This document shows positions 46,301-59,194 of a DNA stretch of 64,000 nt, one piece after another; the first letter of the stretch is position 1; each line of letters begins with the position of its first letter. The stretch is from Ascocoryne sarcoides NRRL 50072 (lineage: Eukaryota; Ascomycota; Leotiomycetes; Helotiales; Gelatinodiscaceae): positions 1,508,377-1,572,376 of the forward strand of contig KB205947.1 in assembly GCA_000328965.1 (NCBI GenBank). Direction: 5' to 3'. The notes under the pieces were generated by a model, which saw only the letters and a list, made by a program, of their open reading frames with translations, had not been told where the DNA came from and ran no database searches. Both the position numbers and the translations under genes were made by a program.

Positions 46301-47009
46301 GGAAGCGTCAGGGGTAAATTGTGGGGGAGCTCGAGCTGCTGGAATTGAGGGGTTTCTTTGATTGATGATTCCAGCAAGAGCTGCGGCCGGGCTCTGCACA
46401 GGAGGGCTCGCGGGCGATTCGGGCTCGTCTTCATCCTCGTCGGTCTCCACGGGCCGTCTTGGGAGGCTTGGTGCAGGCGGTTCCGCAGTTGAATCCTCGT
46501 TCTTCAACTCGATATAGTTCGCCGGCGCAAAGCCATACTCGCCATCCAGTCCTACTAATATCCAGTCCGGATCTGACGTATCAAACACTTCAAGTTGGGA
46601 ATCTTCGGAGAAAGAGAGTTCCTCGTCTGTCTGTCTCGTATAATCGTAAAGTGCGCGAGCATGGCTGGTGGGATGTGCCTATCTATGTATCAGCACCTGC
46701 AAGCTTCAAACTGCAAAAGAAATAGCTGCGCATGAAAAGAAGGGCTGCAGCGACATTTGCAATATCAGAAGATCCAGAACCTCCACATTCCTAGAATAAT
46801 GCATTACATACCTCTTCTATGTAGTTATTCGGTATTAAGCCGACTGGCTCATCATCGTCCTCGCCAGATGCCTTCTTCTTTGCTTTCCACCAGTCATCCT
46901 CCCCGCTCTTCTCTAAAACATATAGTATATCCCCCTCTGTAATGGCCAGCTCGGATTCACCTTGCGGTACATAATCGTAGATGGCCTTATAGACGCCGAG
47001 AAAGCCCAT
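43345..47009 (-). CDS. SLA1: Actin cytoskeleton-regulatory protein SLA1
   Basis: Sla1 is an endocytic adaptor linking cargo, clathrin and the Las17/Arp2/3 actin machinery at cortical patches. Exons are 47009-46812, 46678-45316, 45263-43422 and 43345-43370, giving 1142 aa. There are three SH3 domains: about residues 5-66 (VYKAIYDYVPQGESELAI...GLIPNNYIEE), 72-127 (HARALYDYTRQTDEELSF...FAPANYIEL) and 372-430 (GRILYNFMAQGDDEVTV...GVVPSSYVEV). SHD1 follows (about 521-580; SRVRTWTDRSKSFSVEAQFLALKDG, cargo NPFxD binding). SHD2/SAM is at about 622-686. The C-terminus is a long Q/P-rich tail with LxxQxTG sites of the Ark1/Prk1 type (LLPQKTG, LMPQATG, IGAQQTG, LQPQTTG). It ends in an NPF motif (PSNPFGF) encoded by a 26-base last exon. 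Confidence 0.96.
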
Positions 47010-48045
47010 GATGTAATTATCGACTAGCAGGCTATGCGAAGGCGTATATTAGGGTTAAGAGACATGCAGTCTTGGATAAAGAGCAACGAGTCGATGTGTC
47101 TATGCTGCAATTCTAGGAGTGAGCGTCGAAGAGTGTCAGGCGGCGATTCCGGCCAACTAACTGAAGCTCTTCTGCTCTTAGTGATAGGAGATAAAATCTG
47201 TGATGTCGAGAAGCTGTAATGAGGGAGGTATTTCACCGGAGAGGAACGAGCGTGAAGCACCTAGACAATATAAGTGGCCAAAGATGTTTGTCGGGATTTC
47301 GTCGCTGCTCAGCATCAGCGTCGACCTCTCGAAGTCAGGACTCTGTGGCGTCTCTGCTCCACCGTAGCGTAGCGCCTTTCGCTTGGTTATCCGGCCTCGA
47401 CGCCTTGACCACCTCCACAGTGGAATATAAACTCGAGTGTTATAATTTATAATTAGCTAGACAAGGTAATTTAGAAGTGTTGCATGTAAATGAGGCATAT
47501 TCTTCTTCACTAACCGTTCTAGTTACAATCATCGATATTTATGAAGTCACCATCGCACAATATAGGAAAGAGTTGCTAAGACCACCTATATATACTAGTA
47601 CAGTAGTCGTCTACTAATTCCCCAGCTCTTAGTCTTAAGACGATCATGCATGACGTGTGTCGTGTCACAGTAGTCCCTCGAGCTTTGCCTTGGATCCTTA
47701 TTAACGACATTTTTTTTTGGTCAAGGAATGCTAGTGATGTGTAAAAGTACACATCTCCTTTTTGGCGATACTCTGATCTCAATTTCTTAATGTCGTCTTT
47801 CTCTATTATGTTCCTGTTGCCCTCGTGCTCTAAAGAAAAGCAAACCTTCATTTTTAGTCGAAAGACTTTCCAGCTTCCGCTCTTCTCAGTAGGGTTAGTC
47901 TTATTGGGGTTTTTACTTGTATGCTTCCACCTTCGGCTGTGAGTTTCGCGGAAGACTGATCTTATTGCCCCGTGTTTTAAAAGCATGTTGAACACTACAC
48001 TCATCATCTAAGCATCAGAACTTTCTAGAAAGTATCTGTCGCCTT
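47010..48045. other. SLA1 5' flank and MFS 3' flank
   Basis: About 1 kb with no gene I can support firmly; a 143-codon minus-strand frame is listed separately at low confidence. Confidence 0.4.
47576..48007 (-). CDS. Possible small ORF, 143 aa, unrecognised
   Basis: An ATG frame directly downstream (38 bases) of the MFS transporter stop encodes a lysine/arginine-rich 143-residue protein with no recognised domain, signal or membrane segment. Its length is above most chance frames here, but codon use and conservation cannot be judged. It may be 3' UTR sequence. Confidence 0.2.
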   Translation of the reverse strand: MMSVVFNMLLKHGAIRSVFRETHSRRWKHTSKNPNKTNPTEKSGSWKVFRLKMKVCFSLEHEGNRNIIEKDDIKKLRSEYRQKGDVYFYTSLAFLDQKKMSLIRIQGKARGTTVTRHTSCMIVLRLRAGELVDDYCTSIYRWS

Positions 48046-50046
48046 TCAAAAGGAATATCTAAAGCCCACAGTCCCCTCAAGCAGCTTTTTACCTTTATTC
48101 TGCTTTGAATTTGCATGCCAGAACCATAATGAGAATGCGCCAACGATGCATATAATCACAATATGGGATCCAATGCTAACCCAAATAGCTGTCATATACC
48201 TCGGCGCTTCCTTCTGTCTAACAATGAAGCTTCCAGAAATGCCACCAAGTCCATTGCAGGCTGTGATTGCGGCTGCAAAGGTGGCTCTTTTCCATTGGCC
48301 TGGATCAAGTTAGTTGCTACGTTCAAGGCAGGCAAAAAAATCCCAGACTCACCAACAATATTTGAACTCTGGTAAGCATTCATTGCAGCCCAGTTACTGA
48401 CATATGCACCCGTTGCCAGATAAGTTCCGACGTACCTCACCGTCACCTGCTCCGCAAAACCCAACATCCCAAACCCAGCAATGGTACAGACACAATTGAA
48501 GACTATGACCACCCCTCGCAACTGGTAATAATCTCCTACAATGGATGATATAATTACCGGAATCACAGCGTAAAAGTAAGGAGGCGCCGAGAGAAGGATA
48601 GCTTGATCTTCGCTGAAGCCCATTCCGGATTGGAGAATAATTGGGAGGAAGTAGGAGAGAGAAGTGCTGACAAGGTTCAGGCAGAAGAATAAAGCGCAGA
48701 ACCCGTAGATTTTGGGGTCCGAGATAAAGTATATGAGGCATGCCCTCCAGGAGAACTCTTCGGCCTGTTTGGATTAGCTTCAGACTCGGGTATTTGAGAG
48801 CGATAGGAACTATTCCTCGTAAGAGAAATAGGAAGTAAGGCTCCTTAGCAAAGATAGAAAGCATTCCATCCACACCTAGGCTTCGAAAGAGAGCTAAGGA
48901 TCACAGAAATATAGATCGACGTACCTTCACGTCCCCACGATCATCCGTGATCCGTGTCTCAGCTAGAGCTTGCTCCTTGGCCGTGAGGAAGAGAAAGCTC
49001 TTGTGGGAATTCTCCGGAAAGTCCACAATCCACCAGTAAGTGACCATTCCAATCACTGTTGATCGGTTAGCAAAGTACAAACACACTACGAAAATCAGTG
49101 TTCAATTTTGACATACCAACTGCCACCAATCCTTGAACTAAAAACATCCATCTCCACCCTCTTAGCCCTGCTTTCCCGTCCAGATGATCTAGCCCAAAGT
49201 TCAAGAAGCCACCTAGCCCCATAATCATTACCTCACCACTCTGTAAAAAAGCATATCTCAACTGTTGTTCCTCCCTCGTATACCATGTGCTGATCAAATA
49301 AGTTAGACCTGGGAATATTGCACTCTGGAAGAGACCAAGCAAAATCCTCAATCCAATCATTTGCTTCCATGTTGTAATAAATGCTGTGCACTTGAATGTC
49401 AACTTCAGCAATGTTTCTCTTTTGAGGAGCTTGGATAGACTCACTAAAGTAATAACCCCAAACCCAACAGTTATCATTGAAAACATTATGCGGGGACCTA
49501 ATATCCTCACTAGAATCGTAGCAGGGAGCTGGAATGTCACACTTGAAACAGTGTACACCAGAATCGCCACCGACTATTTTCTATTAGGTTCCCAAACCCA
49601 AAGGTTGTAGAGGAACAAATTAAAGATAAAATGAGACTCACATATCTATTTCCAACACCCAAACCCAAATCCTCAAAGATACTTGTTACACTCGCACTAG
49701 AGATAATGCCGCTATCCTACTCTAATTAGCATCCCTCATCTCCCAATCATATTTTTCCCCAGCTTATCTCCACAAGGGGCAAAATCCAGAGAGAAAGAAT
49801 AAAACTCACAAGCAAATTCAAACTACACAGCACGCCCGCAATAGTACATAACCTCCAATCCACCTTCCTCACAAGCCGCCTCTCCAGCTCCTTCATTCCA
49901 ACCCCAAGCCCCTCCCCTTCACCCACGACAGAATCCTCCTCATCAGACCCCCTCATCCCTCCCTCCGTCCTCGTCTTGCTCTCCGATCCCCCACGGATAC
50001 TCTTGGATCGCGACTTTCCCCCCACCCTCTGCTTCGATGCGATCAT
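48046..50046 (-). CDS. MFS transporter, anion:cation symporter (allantoate permease-like) family
   Basis: This major-facilitator permease resembles the fungal Dal5/Tna1 group, which import organic anions and vitamins. Seven exons give 503 aa: 50046-49810, 49716-49642, 49573-49445, 49390-49117, 49055-48925, 48764-48353 and 48299-48046. The cytosolic N-terminus has the family's ERRLVRKVDWRLCTIAG. TM segments follow: SVAILVYTVSSVTFQLPATILV, MFSMITVGFGVITL, WKQMIGLRILLGLFQSAIFPGLTYLISTWYTREEQ (the family signature), GEVMIMGLGGFLNFGL and VIGMVTYWWIVDFPE. After the central loop come KIYGFCALFFCLNLVSTSLSYFLPIIL and ASNIVGES-type segments. The last exon has GQWKRATFAAAITACNGLGGISGSFIVR. Substrate cannot be told. 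All introns fit phase and consensus. Confidence 0.9.
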
Positions 50047-50594
50047 CTCGGATTCTCAATCCCACTATCCACTTGACTCAATTCGACGGACGGAAGCGAG
50101 AACTCGGGAACTTCAAGAACTTCAAAAGCGAAGAATCAAATCACACTAGAGGAGAGAAGAGAAACAGGATCACTAACGAGGAGGGAGTAACACCGTATTA
50201 CTATTGCACTCACTTTGTTCGGCTACGCACACTACTAACCCGGGCTACGGTACTCGGCTCCACTGAGTCTCGCATGCTCTGTCATCACCGGCTCGGGATT
50301 ACCAAGCCGAAAATTCTGCATCCCCAATTAACGAGGAATCGCAATATCAAAATAAGTGCAGGGAATTTCTCATTGGTAGCACATTTCTAGCGACTCGCAG
50401 AAACCGAATGATCACTAATTTATTAACTGCAGAACCTAATAAGTTTACGGGGTGTATTCACACCACAAACTCGCTGACATAGCAATAACACATCTCTTGT
50501 TGCTCTGCCCGCCCAAAACTTTAAGCATTAAATATTAAGCCTTTTCGAAGTTTTGTAGCCAAGTTTAAATCTTTAAGAGTTTTACATTTGTCCT
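50047..50594. other. Intergenic, MFS 5' flank and AMD1 3' flank
   Basis: No gene or RNA feature is seen in this 548-base gap. Confidence 0.45.
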
Positions 50595-53500
50595 TCATTC
50601 CGAATCCGAGCCACCACCTACTGCCTCCTCAACCCCCCCATCCATTAACCCCTCCTCGTCGCTCTCCTCCTCAACCGCCCCATCCAACTCCTTCCCCTTT
50701 CCTCTCGAAGTACCCCGGGACCTATTCCTAACACTCCCAACACCGTCTGTCTCACTCATGCTCCCCTGCCTAACCTGACTATCCCTCCTCTGATTCCTCG
50801 ACACTACGCCAGGAAAGATTCTCAGCTCTGACCCGGATAAGTGCAAATCCGCAAAGCCCTCCACAGGCCATGGCGTCTCCTTCGCTAGAGCGCCAATAAC
50901 TGGAGACATCAGTGACGAGTTACGAGTGTGTTCTCGACTGGATTGATGCGGACTATTTCCATTCATTTGGAAAGCAGACTGTTGAGCATCGAGTTGTAGC
51001 TGTGGATTTGAATTGTTGTTTGGGATGCGAGCTGCTTGAGCAGGGAATTGGTGGTATGACTGTACTGATTCTATAGGAATCGTACTAAGTGAGGGGTTGG
51101 TTTTCATTGAGGATGTTGGAGAGGCAGGTCGCTTTTCTGGGAAGCTTGGAATATGCTCAGCTTTGCTCGATGTAGAGGCTACTTGATTATCAGATGGAGT
51201 CATTGCTGTGTAGCGGTCGATCATAAGAAGCTCTTGTACTAAAGTCTCGTGCCTAAATCCCTCCCGTATGTTTGGTACATTGCTTTTCGCCATATCATTT
51301 CCTTTGACTCCGGGTAAACTGAAATCTGGACCAAGCCATCTCTGTTTAACGACATGCTCGAAACCACTCTGTTTGACAGAATTCTTGGCTAGTTCACACA
51401 TATCAACAGCTGTGAGTTTGTATATCTGGGCAGCTACTGAATATTCCTCAATCAGTGGCTCTTTTGTGAAGGCGAACTGAAGTGGATCATCGGTCGATAG
51501 AGATACGTTAAGACCTCGCTTGAAATATTGAAGAAAAGGATTGCGCTCGTATGCTAAAAATAGAGCATTATTGCTTAAAGGAGACATAGCAACCCCTATT
51601 TGCTCAAGATAGAAGATGTACTGCAGTAGCGGGACTTTCCGTAGTAGCAACCCATGACTGATGCTGTGACAGCATAATACAGCTGCAGCCAGATGATCTG
51701 TGTCGCCTGCTTCTCCGCAATGCGGCCGTAGCAAGAATGTGTTAAACCCTCTCTGCTTTCGAAAGATGTTTAGAGAGGCCATATTGGCGAATAAGTAGTA
51801 GATCCAATAGCTGTAAGGGGGGTTCTGCTTTCCCACCCACTCCTTCGGCACAGGAAACTTTTTAAATAGTCGACGTTCTGCCTTACTCTCATCATCGACA
51901 CTATCAAACCCAATGACTCTCTGTAAGAAAATATGCAGTTTGGGATGACTTGACGGATCCTTGGTGGCTTCAAAAAGAGGCTGGAAGAGATTTACAATAA
52001 CTTGCTCAAAGTTGTCCATCAAGCCAGACGATTTGTAGACATCGAAAAGTCGAGGCACCTGGACTAGCCACCTGATGTTATGTGAAAAGAGCTTGTTGTC
52101 GACTACCCAAGCTGCCAATTTGTCCCATTCGTCAATTGTTCGGCCATATATAGAGATACGCCACTCTGCCATTTGGTATTTACTTGACTCGAGATCTGAA
52201 ATGACTTCCTTAGTGATCTCTGCCAAGTATCGTCCGTTGATAAAGTTGTCTGTTTTTAGGAAGATTGTTCTCAACCGCGATTCTCCAACTGGATTGTACT
52301 TTAGATTGAATTTGTCAAATCTATGAAATGAGTCGGTATGTGCCTGTCCTATATTAGCTTTAGTGACCAAGACGACAGAGTACACCTACATGCATATCTA
52401 GTGTGTCTATGCTGAGATCATACGCGGTTAGATTGATACTTTGAAAGACTTCTTCCAAGGTAAGATGTTTTCCGTCTCTGAACATAACAATCTCGTCTGG
52501 GCATTTTTTCATTTTGCTCTTAATGAAGCGTAGTAAGTGCTTCTGGTTCATGCAAGCCGAATGATGAACATGAGTATCGACCTTCCTGACATTGTAAAAA
52601 TCCCTATGAGGCACGCGCTTGCTGTCTGCCATTTCCTGATACTCATTGAGGAGTACATAAAGGTTAAACTTCCCTTCCAAATATTGAAGCCGCTTGAAAG
52701 CAAAGCTTTTGCTAGGCCCGTCTGAAGAAACATTGAGAATTTCTTCAAGATCCATGTAAAACTCTCGGAGAGTAGGTACATTAATGACCGGTGTGCCCAA
52801 TTCAGTAGCCTTAGAGTTCTCATAAACCTGGAAGACACTGTTCTCGTCCATGCGAAATGTCAATTCACCAGGACCGGGCACGGGCAAAAGGTCTTCCATG
52901 TAAAAGTCTTCTCCAATATCTTGTCCAGGCTTTCGCTTCTTTCGAGAAGCTTTGGGGACCTGAGGGCTCTGTGGAGTTGAGGGTAAACAGGTAGTGTTAG
53001 AAGCTATCCTAGAATGTTCACTAGCCCTCGTTTGAGGCCTTTCTTGAGGAAGAATCATGGAATTTGCCATGCTATTGGCCATGCTATTGACCTGACTGTT
53101 CCTTCCAGTTGGAGGAACTCGATCTCGGTCTTCGTACCAAGCAGGTTCGGGTGGAGGGGGATATATGTTCCAAGTGGCATCGTCCTTAGGATTGTCCCCA
53201 TCTGTTTGCAAAGAAAGGCGAATGTACTTGTGCCGTCTATCCAATACTTTTTGAATATTAGTATAAATGCTACTCAGTTCCGACGTGATATGCGCGTCGT
53301 TATCAGCATAACCACCCGCGCCATTTCCAACGCCAATTCCAGCCCCAGCACCGTGGAGTCCTTCCTCCTCCAACAAAGGCTTGCGCTCATAAGGAAGATT
53401 TGGATGATTACTATGGTCCCTCGCTGCTTGGTCGGCCTTAAGCAATGATTCCGTTCCTGATAGCGCAGCGAACGCCGGCTCCTGGATTGTATTACTTTCG

Positions 53501-54099
53501 GGATGCTTTGATAAATCCGCCAGGCCCACCGGGTACGCCGGTTTATATTTCGAGGTAGGCTGTAGTGTGCTCTGCCTGCTCTTAGCTGACCTCACACTTC
53601 CACTCCTAGGTAGCATAGCCCCAGAATCTTCCTCAAAAACCCCCGAGTAAGATCTTGATTGCAGTGTCGGACTGCCATGTGTGGAAGGTTGCGAGGTGCC
53701 CCAGTTGCTCCCACCTGTCTTTTGCGACTCCAGTTGACTGCGCTGGTAAAATAGCTTCGCGTCAGATTGGCTGAGCTGTTTCTCTGTGGCGTAATCGTAG
53801 AATGCCGTCTTGCGCTGGATGTCACGGGGCAGCATGCCCTCCTGGGTCTCCGAGGGGGTGCTTGCTTCGGGGGTGTCGTCCACCATCAATGCAGCTTCTG
53901 GTAGCATCCCCTTGTCATCTGCAGACAACGAGTGCTCTGAAGTTCCATGGATTGTTGGATTTTTATGTTCCAAGAGCACATCCTCCTCAGAACTCGACTC
54001 TAATTGTGAGATTAACATTAGGCTTGCTGGCTTCGGTGAGCTTGACCCGGACTCTTCTCCGAGGTTAGCTGCTGGTATACTTGTCAGCTGTAGCTCCAT
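50595..54099 (-). CDS. AMD1: AMP deaminase
   Basis: It deaminates AMP to IMP in purine interconversion and adenylate energy charge control. Exons are 54099-52390 and 52343-50595, giving 1152 aa, with a 46-base intron (CAT/GTAGGT, CTAAT branch, ACAG/GC) between LDMH and AHTDSFHRFD. The zinc/catalytic residues are present: KVDTHVHHSACMNQKHLLRF, HCGEAGDTDHLAAAVLCCHSISHG and SLSTDDPLQFAFTKEPLIEEYSVAAQIYKL. The N-terminal 300 residues are disordered and acidic/serine-rich, with regulatory potential. The C-terminal 200 residues after the catalytic core (from about MTPSDNQVAS) are also low-complexity and end in an acidic run. The core matches yeast Amd1; the length is greater mainly because of both tails. 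Confidence 0.97.
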
Positions 54100-54583
54100 C
54101 TAATGCAAGCCTTTCATGGTTGGTGGAGCTGAAGGATTGAGCTATTGTTGGACCATGTACGAAGTAAAGCTTACCCGTCATGATCAATGCAAAATATGAG
54201 CGCGCTATTGAGAAATTTCTTGATTGTCTAAGGCATTTAGGAACAACTTTGTACAGATAACAGGCTTCGATGCTGTCTGGCTGTTATAAGGGTAACCCAA
54301 GGTCACGCTTGAGTCACGAAATAAATCGAGTAGCGTCGGAGGTTGGAAGAAAGTTCCTGGTGGGTGGTTGACGCTAGTAACTTTAAATGTTCCCGGCATT
54401 TAGCCGACACTAAGGATTATGAGATCTTGCCTGATAGATACACATACCTGACCTCACTTTGAGCTCTCTGCGGTTAGACAACATACCTTTCAAGTTCACT
54501 TGTACTCACTCGTGCTCCACTAAATATGACATATAGATAGATCTCATCTCCTGGTGTGTCTTCTAATATGACAGAGTTTCGTG
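54100..54583. other. Intergenic, AMD1 5' flank
   Basis: Nothing beyond the flanks of AMD1 and the transporter gene is seen in this 484-base gap. Confidence 0.45.
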
Positions 54584-56117
54584 CTATCCTGCTTTCCCGT
54601 TGCTAGAAATGGTTCTATGCCTAGCCCTTCCTGAATTCCTGTTTCCGTCTAGTCCATACATGCCTCCTGCAAAGAACACAATAAATGCTCCAATAAGTGT
54701 CCCTGGTGATAGCCTGTTTCCAAACAACCAAATACTCAATAAGAGACTAACCAGCTTTCGAACGTTCAGCACAATAGTGACTGTTAATGCCGATGCGGCA
54801 GATGCGAGGAGGTTTACACCTCGAATACAAGCATACTGGGTCAACACATTCATGACCAGATATGCAAGTTGGCTTGGGATACGAATGGTAGTGAGGCCTT
54901 TTTGTAGCTCGGGTGGGAGATTCGAGATAGATTCATATGCGGGAAACCCTAAAGGAGGCGAGGCGGCTAGTTTGGAAAACTGCCTTGCCATTGACGGGAA
55001 GAAGGGTATGAACAGCGGCAGCGAGAGTAGATGCGAGTAAAATAAATTCTCCTTCCAATGCGGGCCATATGTTCTGTAGGTCTCCTCGGTATATAATCCC
55101 ATGATCGCGGATAGCACTTGAGCCACGAAGAGGATAGCAAGTCCGGTGCTGAATGGGGGGAGCTCGGTAGAGGACTCTGTATCCTTCTACGTGATAAGTT
55201 AGTATAAGCCTGAAGTGATATCAAAAGTTCTTACTTTTGACTGTTGATCTGACCATGCGGCAACGATTACGCCAATGGTCAAGAGAGTAACAGCAAAAAC
55301 TTGTATCCTTGAAAATCGTTTACCCCAGATGTATCCTGCTGCTAGAGTCGTTATGCTTCCCCCGGACCGGAGAATGATGTGTATGGGCACCGATATGTTG
55401 TAACTAAATGCGTGGTTGTTCAGAACATTAATGGTGAAAAATAATAAGATATTTATCAACCATCGTTTTATTGGGACATGATTCGGCTTGAGGAAAAGAG
55501 GGGGCCGGCTCCGATCGAATTGGGACAAATATCCAGTAGTAGCCACGAAGAGGAATTGGATGAAAGTCAACAAAGTTCCTTGGAAGTGTCAGTCGTCATA
55601 TTTAGGGCGAAGATTAAGATGCTGGGGCTTTGCGTACCACTTTCTGGTTCAACCCTGTCGAGCAAAATTAGTAAGAATAATTTGCAGAACTACAGCACAG
55701 GAATTGGCAAGACTTACTTTACAATTGCCTCTAGCGCAAAGACCTATCATCCTCAATAAGCTTCACCTCTTTATGCCAACGAATTGCATGGTATGGAGGG
55801 GATCTGACACTCACATTTGAGCAACAACCCCCAAAGATCAAACCGAGCATAGCTCCAACAGCAAGCCATTGTGGAATTGTCTCGATGAAAATGCGAGCTG
55901 CCAATGCCAGCAGCCTTGAAGCCATTGGCCTGGGATCATCAATCCCGTACATCTCCGCCTTTTCCAAGGGTTCCTTCGCGTTGATGATCTTGGGCGTTAT
56001 AATGTGGCCATCGGAGCCAGCAGAAACGTGAAGGTCTCGTAGTGTTGATCTTCTTCGAGGGGCTGTCATAGGGCTGGAAGGGAGGCTAGAAGCGTCAGTT
56101 TTGCGTTTCCGGGCCAT
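54584..56117 (-). CDS. UAA-family nucleotide-sugar transporter (UDP-GlcNAc type)
   Basis: It is a multi-pass antiporter of the UAA/Yea4 family, importing UDP-N-acetylglucosamine or a related sugar nucleotide into ER/Golgi. Exons are 56117-55815, 55743-55718 (26 bases), 55654-55638 (17 bases), 55578-55235 and 55186-54584, giving 430 aa. The signature block FGGCCSNVFALEAIVKVEPESGTLLTF is spread across four exons. Later come KPNHVPIKRWLINILLFFTINVLNNHAFSYNISVPIHIILRSGGS (typical of Yea4/SLC35B4), LYTEETYRTYGPHWKENLFYSHLLSLPLFI and FLASAASALTVTIVLNVRKLVSLLLSIWLFGN. The start MARKRKTDASSLPSS gives a basic/serine-rich cytosolic N-terminus. The N-terminal half contains TM IETIPQWLAVGAMLGLIF. The donor and acceptor pairs of the micro-exons (GTAAGT, GACAG, GTACGC, CCAAG) and phases are all consistent. 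Confidence 0.93.
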
Positions 56118-57330
56118 TTGGAAAGTGTTCTGCGTAGCAGCAAGTTGCGGCTCGCAGACTGAAGGGTTTGGGGCAAGGAGTCGCGATCTGACACGTATGG
56201 AGAAAAATGACCACACGGTCCCTCCACGACCCTGCTCGGGACTTGAACTTACTTTATGGAGGGTCTGATGGCACACTAAGGCAAAGAGCCGAAGCAAGTT
56301 AGAAAGACACAGACTCAAAGGTGAAGGGTGAAGGGGTAGACTTGGGCATCGAGTATCATTGGCAACAGGGCCATGATGAGGGGAGGAGACCCTGTCATAG
56401 TGTGCAGTTGCAGCAGCGGAGAAGCCCCGTAAATCACCGCCAGGGCCGCAGGGCATGTGCAATTAAGCCTTGCTAGGGATTGCCCCTCGGCAAATCCAAT
56501 GCCGGCTGTGGCTTGCCGAGACGGAGTGCCGATCCGAACGAGATGTTCCAGAAAGAAAGCTGTTGTTCTATATGGCTTGGAGTTGAGGGCTGTTTATGCT
56601 TAAATGGCAGATGGAACAAGTACCCCCGAAAGGCAGCGGAATGTTTTTATGACATCATATCAAACTCTTGGACTGTCAAAATACGTTTTCATAAATACCT
56701 ACCGGAATGTTCGCTACACTCAAGTCTCCTCGACTTTACGAGCTGGAACGAGTCGGTCAAGGACGCCGACGACCCTCGTAGAGCTTGCCGGTGGTGCGCC
56801 ACGGCGAATGGAGATTGCAATGAGAGAGGTACTTCGCGGGTACATACTACGAAGTACCTACCGCTGAGATATCCGAGAGACCGGGGACAAACCTCTTTTT
56901 GACTTGCACTCGCACAGTCCATATACGAAAGCAACACGCACACACACACCATCGCATCGTACACAGAGACGCCCTTATTACTCATCGCGATTGACTAGTC
57001 TACCTGATTGCTGAAACTTGCCCAAGTTGTAATAACTCTGCAACTTCGGCACATCCGTGAGATAACGCTCCCGAGGCCCAGCAAGCCGGAGAACAGTCGA
57101 GTCCCCAGTTTGAGTACCATCACACAATCATCTGATCATCCATGCTAGCCCACCATCTTCGCTATGCTTGCGGCTTCTTCTCTACCATCATGATACTGGG
57201 TTCGTGTCTTCTAAACCAGAAAGCTCCGGAGTATAAACAGGATTGGGAATATGGGGCAAGGGAGGGAGCGCTAGCCATGTACTGGAACGCCGATAGAATA
57301 TGACCAAGAGACTTCTTCCACACAGTGAAT
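56118..57330. other. 1.2 kb intergenic region
   Basis: No gene is supported. It includes the transporter 5' flank, a CACACACACAC run near 56938-56950 and the 3' flank of CDC55. Confidence 0.45.
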
Positions 57331-59194
57331 CTACAATGCCGAAAAGACGAAAAGCTAGGAATGAATTAGCCAGGGTCGACGAGCGTGAGGCCAAGACTTA
57401 CATTATTGGTCGCCGCGATAGCAATGCTGTCTTCGAATGGATGCCAGCTCATATGCAAAATCTTCTTATTGAAATCAATTTGATCGGCGTCCGTCTCTTT
57501 TCTCATTCTTCCACCTTGACCACCCGCTCCAGCCGCGGGGCTACCCGCTCTTGAGCCACCCTTCTTGCCGCCGTTTGCCGTTGGACTTGTCGCTGAATTG
57601 ATCGGAGTCGGTATGCCTACTTTCTTAGCCTTGAAGGCTGACTTGTCGGCCTGTAATACCACTTCCACCTCTTTGTCTGGATCTGAGGGATAAATCATGA
57701 AGTTGTTGTTGTAACTTCCCGTCATGACGTTCTTGGCATCCCCGGAGAAGACAACCTCGAACTTGTCGAAAATGCTATCATTCTCATAGGTGTCACAAAG
57801 ACGGGGTCTGAGGTGTTCGTGGATGGGGATAGTCTTAACAGGTTGGCGTTCCATGTTCACATCCCAGATCTTTACAGTGAGGTAATCACGTGAAAGAATG
57901 TATCGGCCGTCGTGAGAGAATCTCACATCTGAGATTGAGGATATAATTTCCGAGAAGAAGGAACGGGCCGAAGGGTCTTCTTCTTGCTCAAATTCTACAT
58001 AAGAGACACGTCAGTATTGATAATTATAACGAACCTGCTTGAAACTCATTCTTTTACTTACGTTTTGCGTGCTGGTCGCACAGAGCGCTCTCTCTCATGT
58101 CTGCAAGCTTAATTGTCCCCTTCGAGCTCGCATACATGAACCAATTGCAACTCTGTGGATGGAATTCTGCGGCAGTGATAACTTCCGTCAATTCTTCCAT
58201 GTTAGCAGGCTTAATATCAACAATGTTGAAGCTCTGGTCTTGGATGTTCAAGTTCCAGAGGTTTATTCGCAGATCATCACTGCTTATAAAAGTCTCTCCG
58301 TCGCTGTTGACCGATATACTATTGATATGGTATGCGTGGGCGTTTGCGTACGTTCGACGGGGCACTGCTGCTACGACAGTATCATGGTGAGTGAGGCGGG
58401 GTAATTTGAGATCGAGGGAGCTGGTGAAATGAACATTAGAGATAGGCCTAACGCCACCTCCTCCTCCTCCAACATTTCCTGGTGTAAGATCGTGCGAAAG
58501 GTTGTTTTCCGCCACCACTTTCAAAGACTTTTCAAAAACCTTCCAAAGCTTTATCGTTTTGTCGTTTGTTGACAGTAGGTAATGGGAAGCATTCTGCCTT
58601 TTGCACCATTTGATCTTATTGATTTTCTCTTCAATTTCGAGGGATTTTAGGTAATCGAATTCAGGCTCGTGTGATTGAAATTCGGTATGGAACTTGTACT
58701 CGCATGTTTTTTTCTGCAAATAGGTCAGCATTTACCAGTCATAGGAGGGACTAGGGCAAGCATGTACTTACAGTCTCATTCCTTTCAAACAACACAACTC
58801 TCCCTCCTTTATCCCCAGTAGCTAGGTAGTTGCCTGTATGGTCGAATTCAACCGTCGAGATTATATCAGCTGTAAACTCAGTCTGTCAGCCTGTTTCTCT
58901 TGGAGGGGTTATAGAGAGCTTAAAGCGAAAAGAAGAAAGGATGTGCGCTAATATGATAATCACGCACCTTCTGTAATATCTTCAACGTCTCCCTTATCGC
59001 CAAAACATCTGATATATATGTTAGCACCGCTGGCAGCATCATGCGCGGGTAGCTAGGCGCGACAGCTCTCTGGCAGCGCCAACCCTGAGATCATGACGTC
59101 CACGGAGATAGCCACACCACAGCCCTCGCGTACAAAAAGGCAATACTGACTGTGTGAACTTCCAGGTTGGAGAGTTCGGTTCCCCTTCCACCAT
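57331..59194 (-). CDS. CDC55: PP2A regulatory subunit B (PR55/CDC55)
   Basis: This WD40-propeller subunit directs PP2A to mitotic and other substrates. Exons are 59194-59151, 59008-58968, 58869-58772, 58713-58062, 57994-57402 and 57354-57331, giving 483 aa. The PR55 signature starts WKFTQCFGDKGDVEDITEADIISTVEFDHTGNYLATGDKGGRVVLFERN. EYKFHTEFQSHEPEFDYLKSLEIEEKINKI follows. Further blocks are INLWNLNIQDQSFNIVDIKPANMEELTEVITAAEFHP, LADMRESALCDQHAKQFEQEEDPSARSFFSEIISSISDVRFSHDGRY and HLRPRLCDTYENDSIFDKFEVVFSGD. The C-terminus ends ATNNLFVFSAL, with the last 24-base exon supplying LFVFSAL and the stop. A glycine-rich insert in a blade (residues about 135-145) and a serine/glycine insert (about 430-455) are extra to the animal protein. 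First three exons are short (44, 41, 98 bases). Confidence 0.97.
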
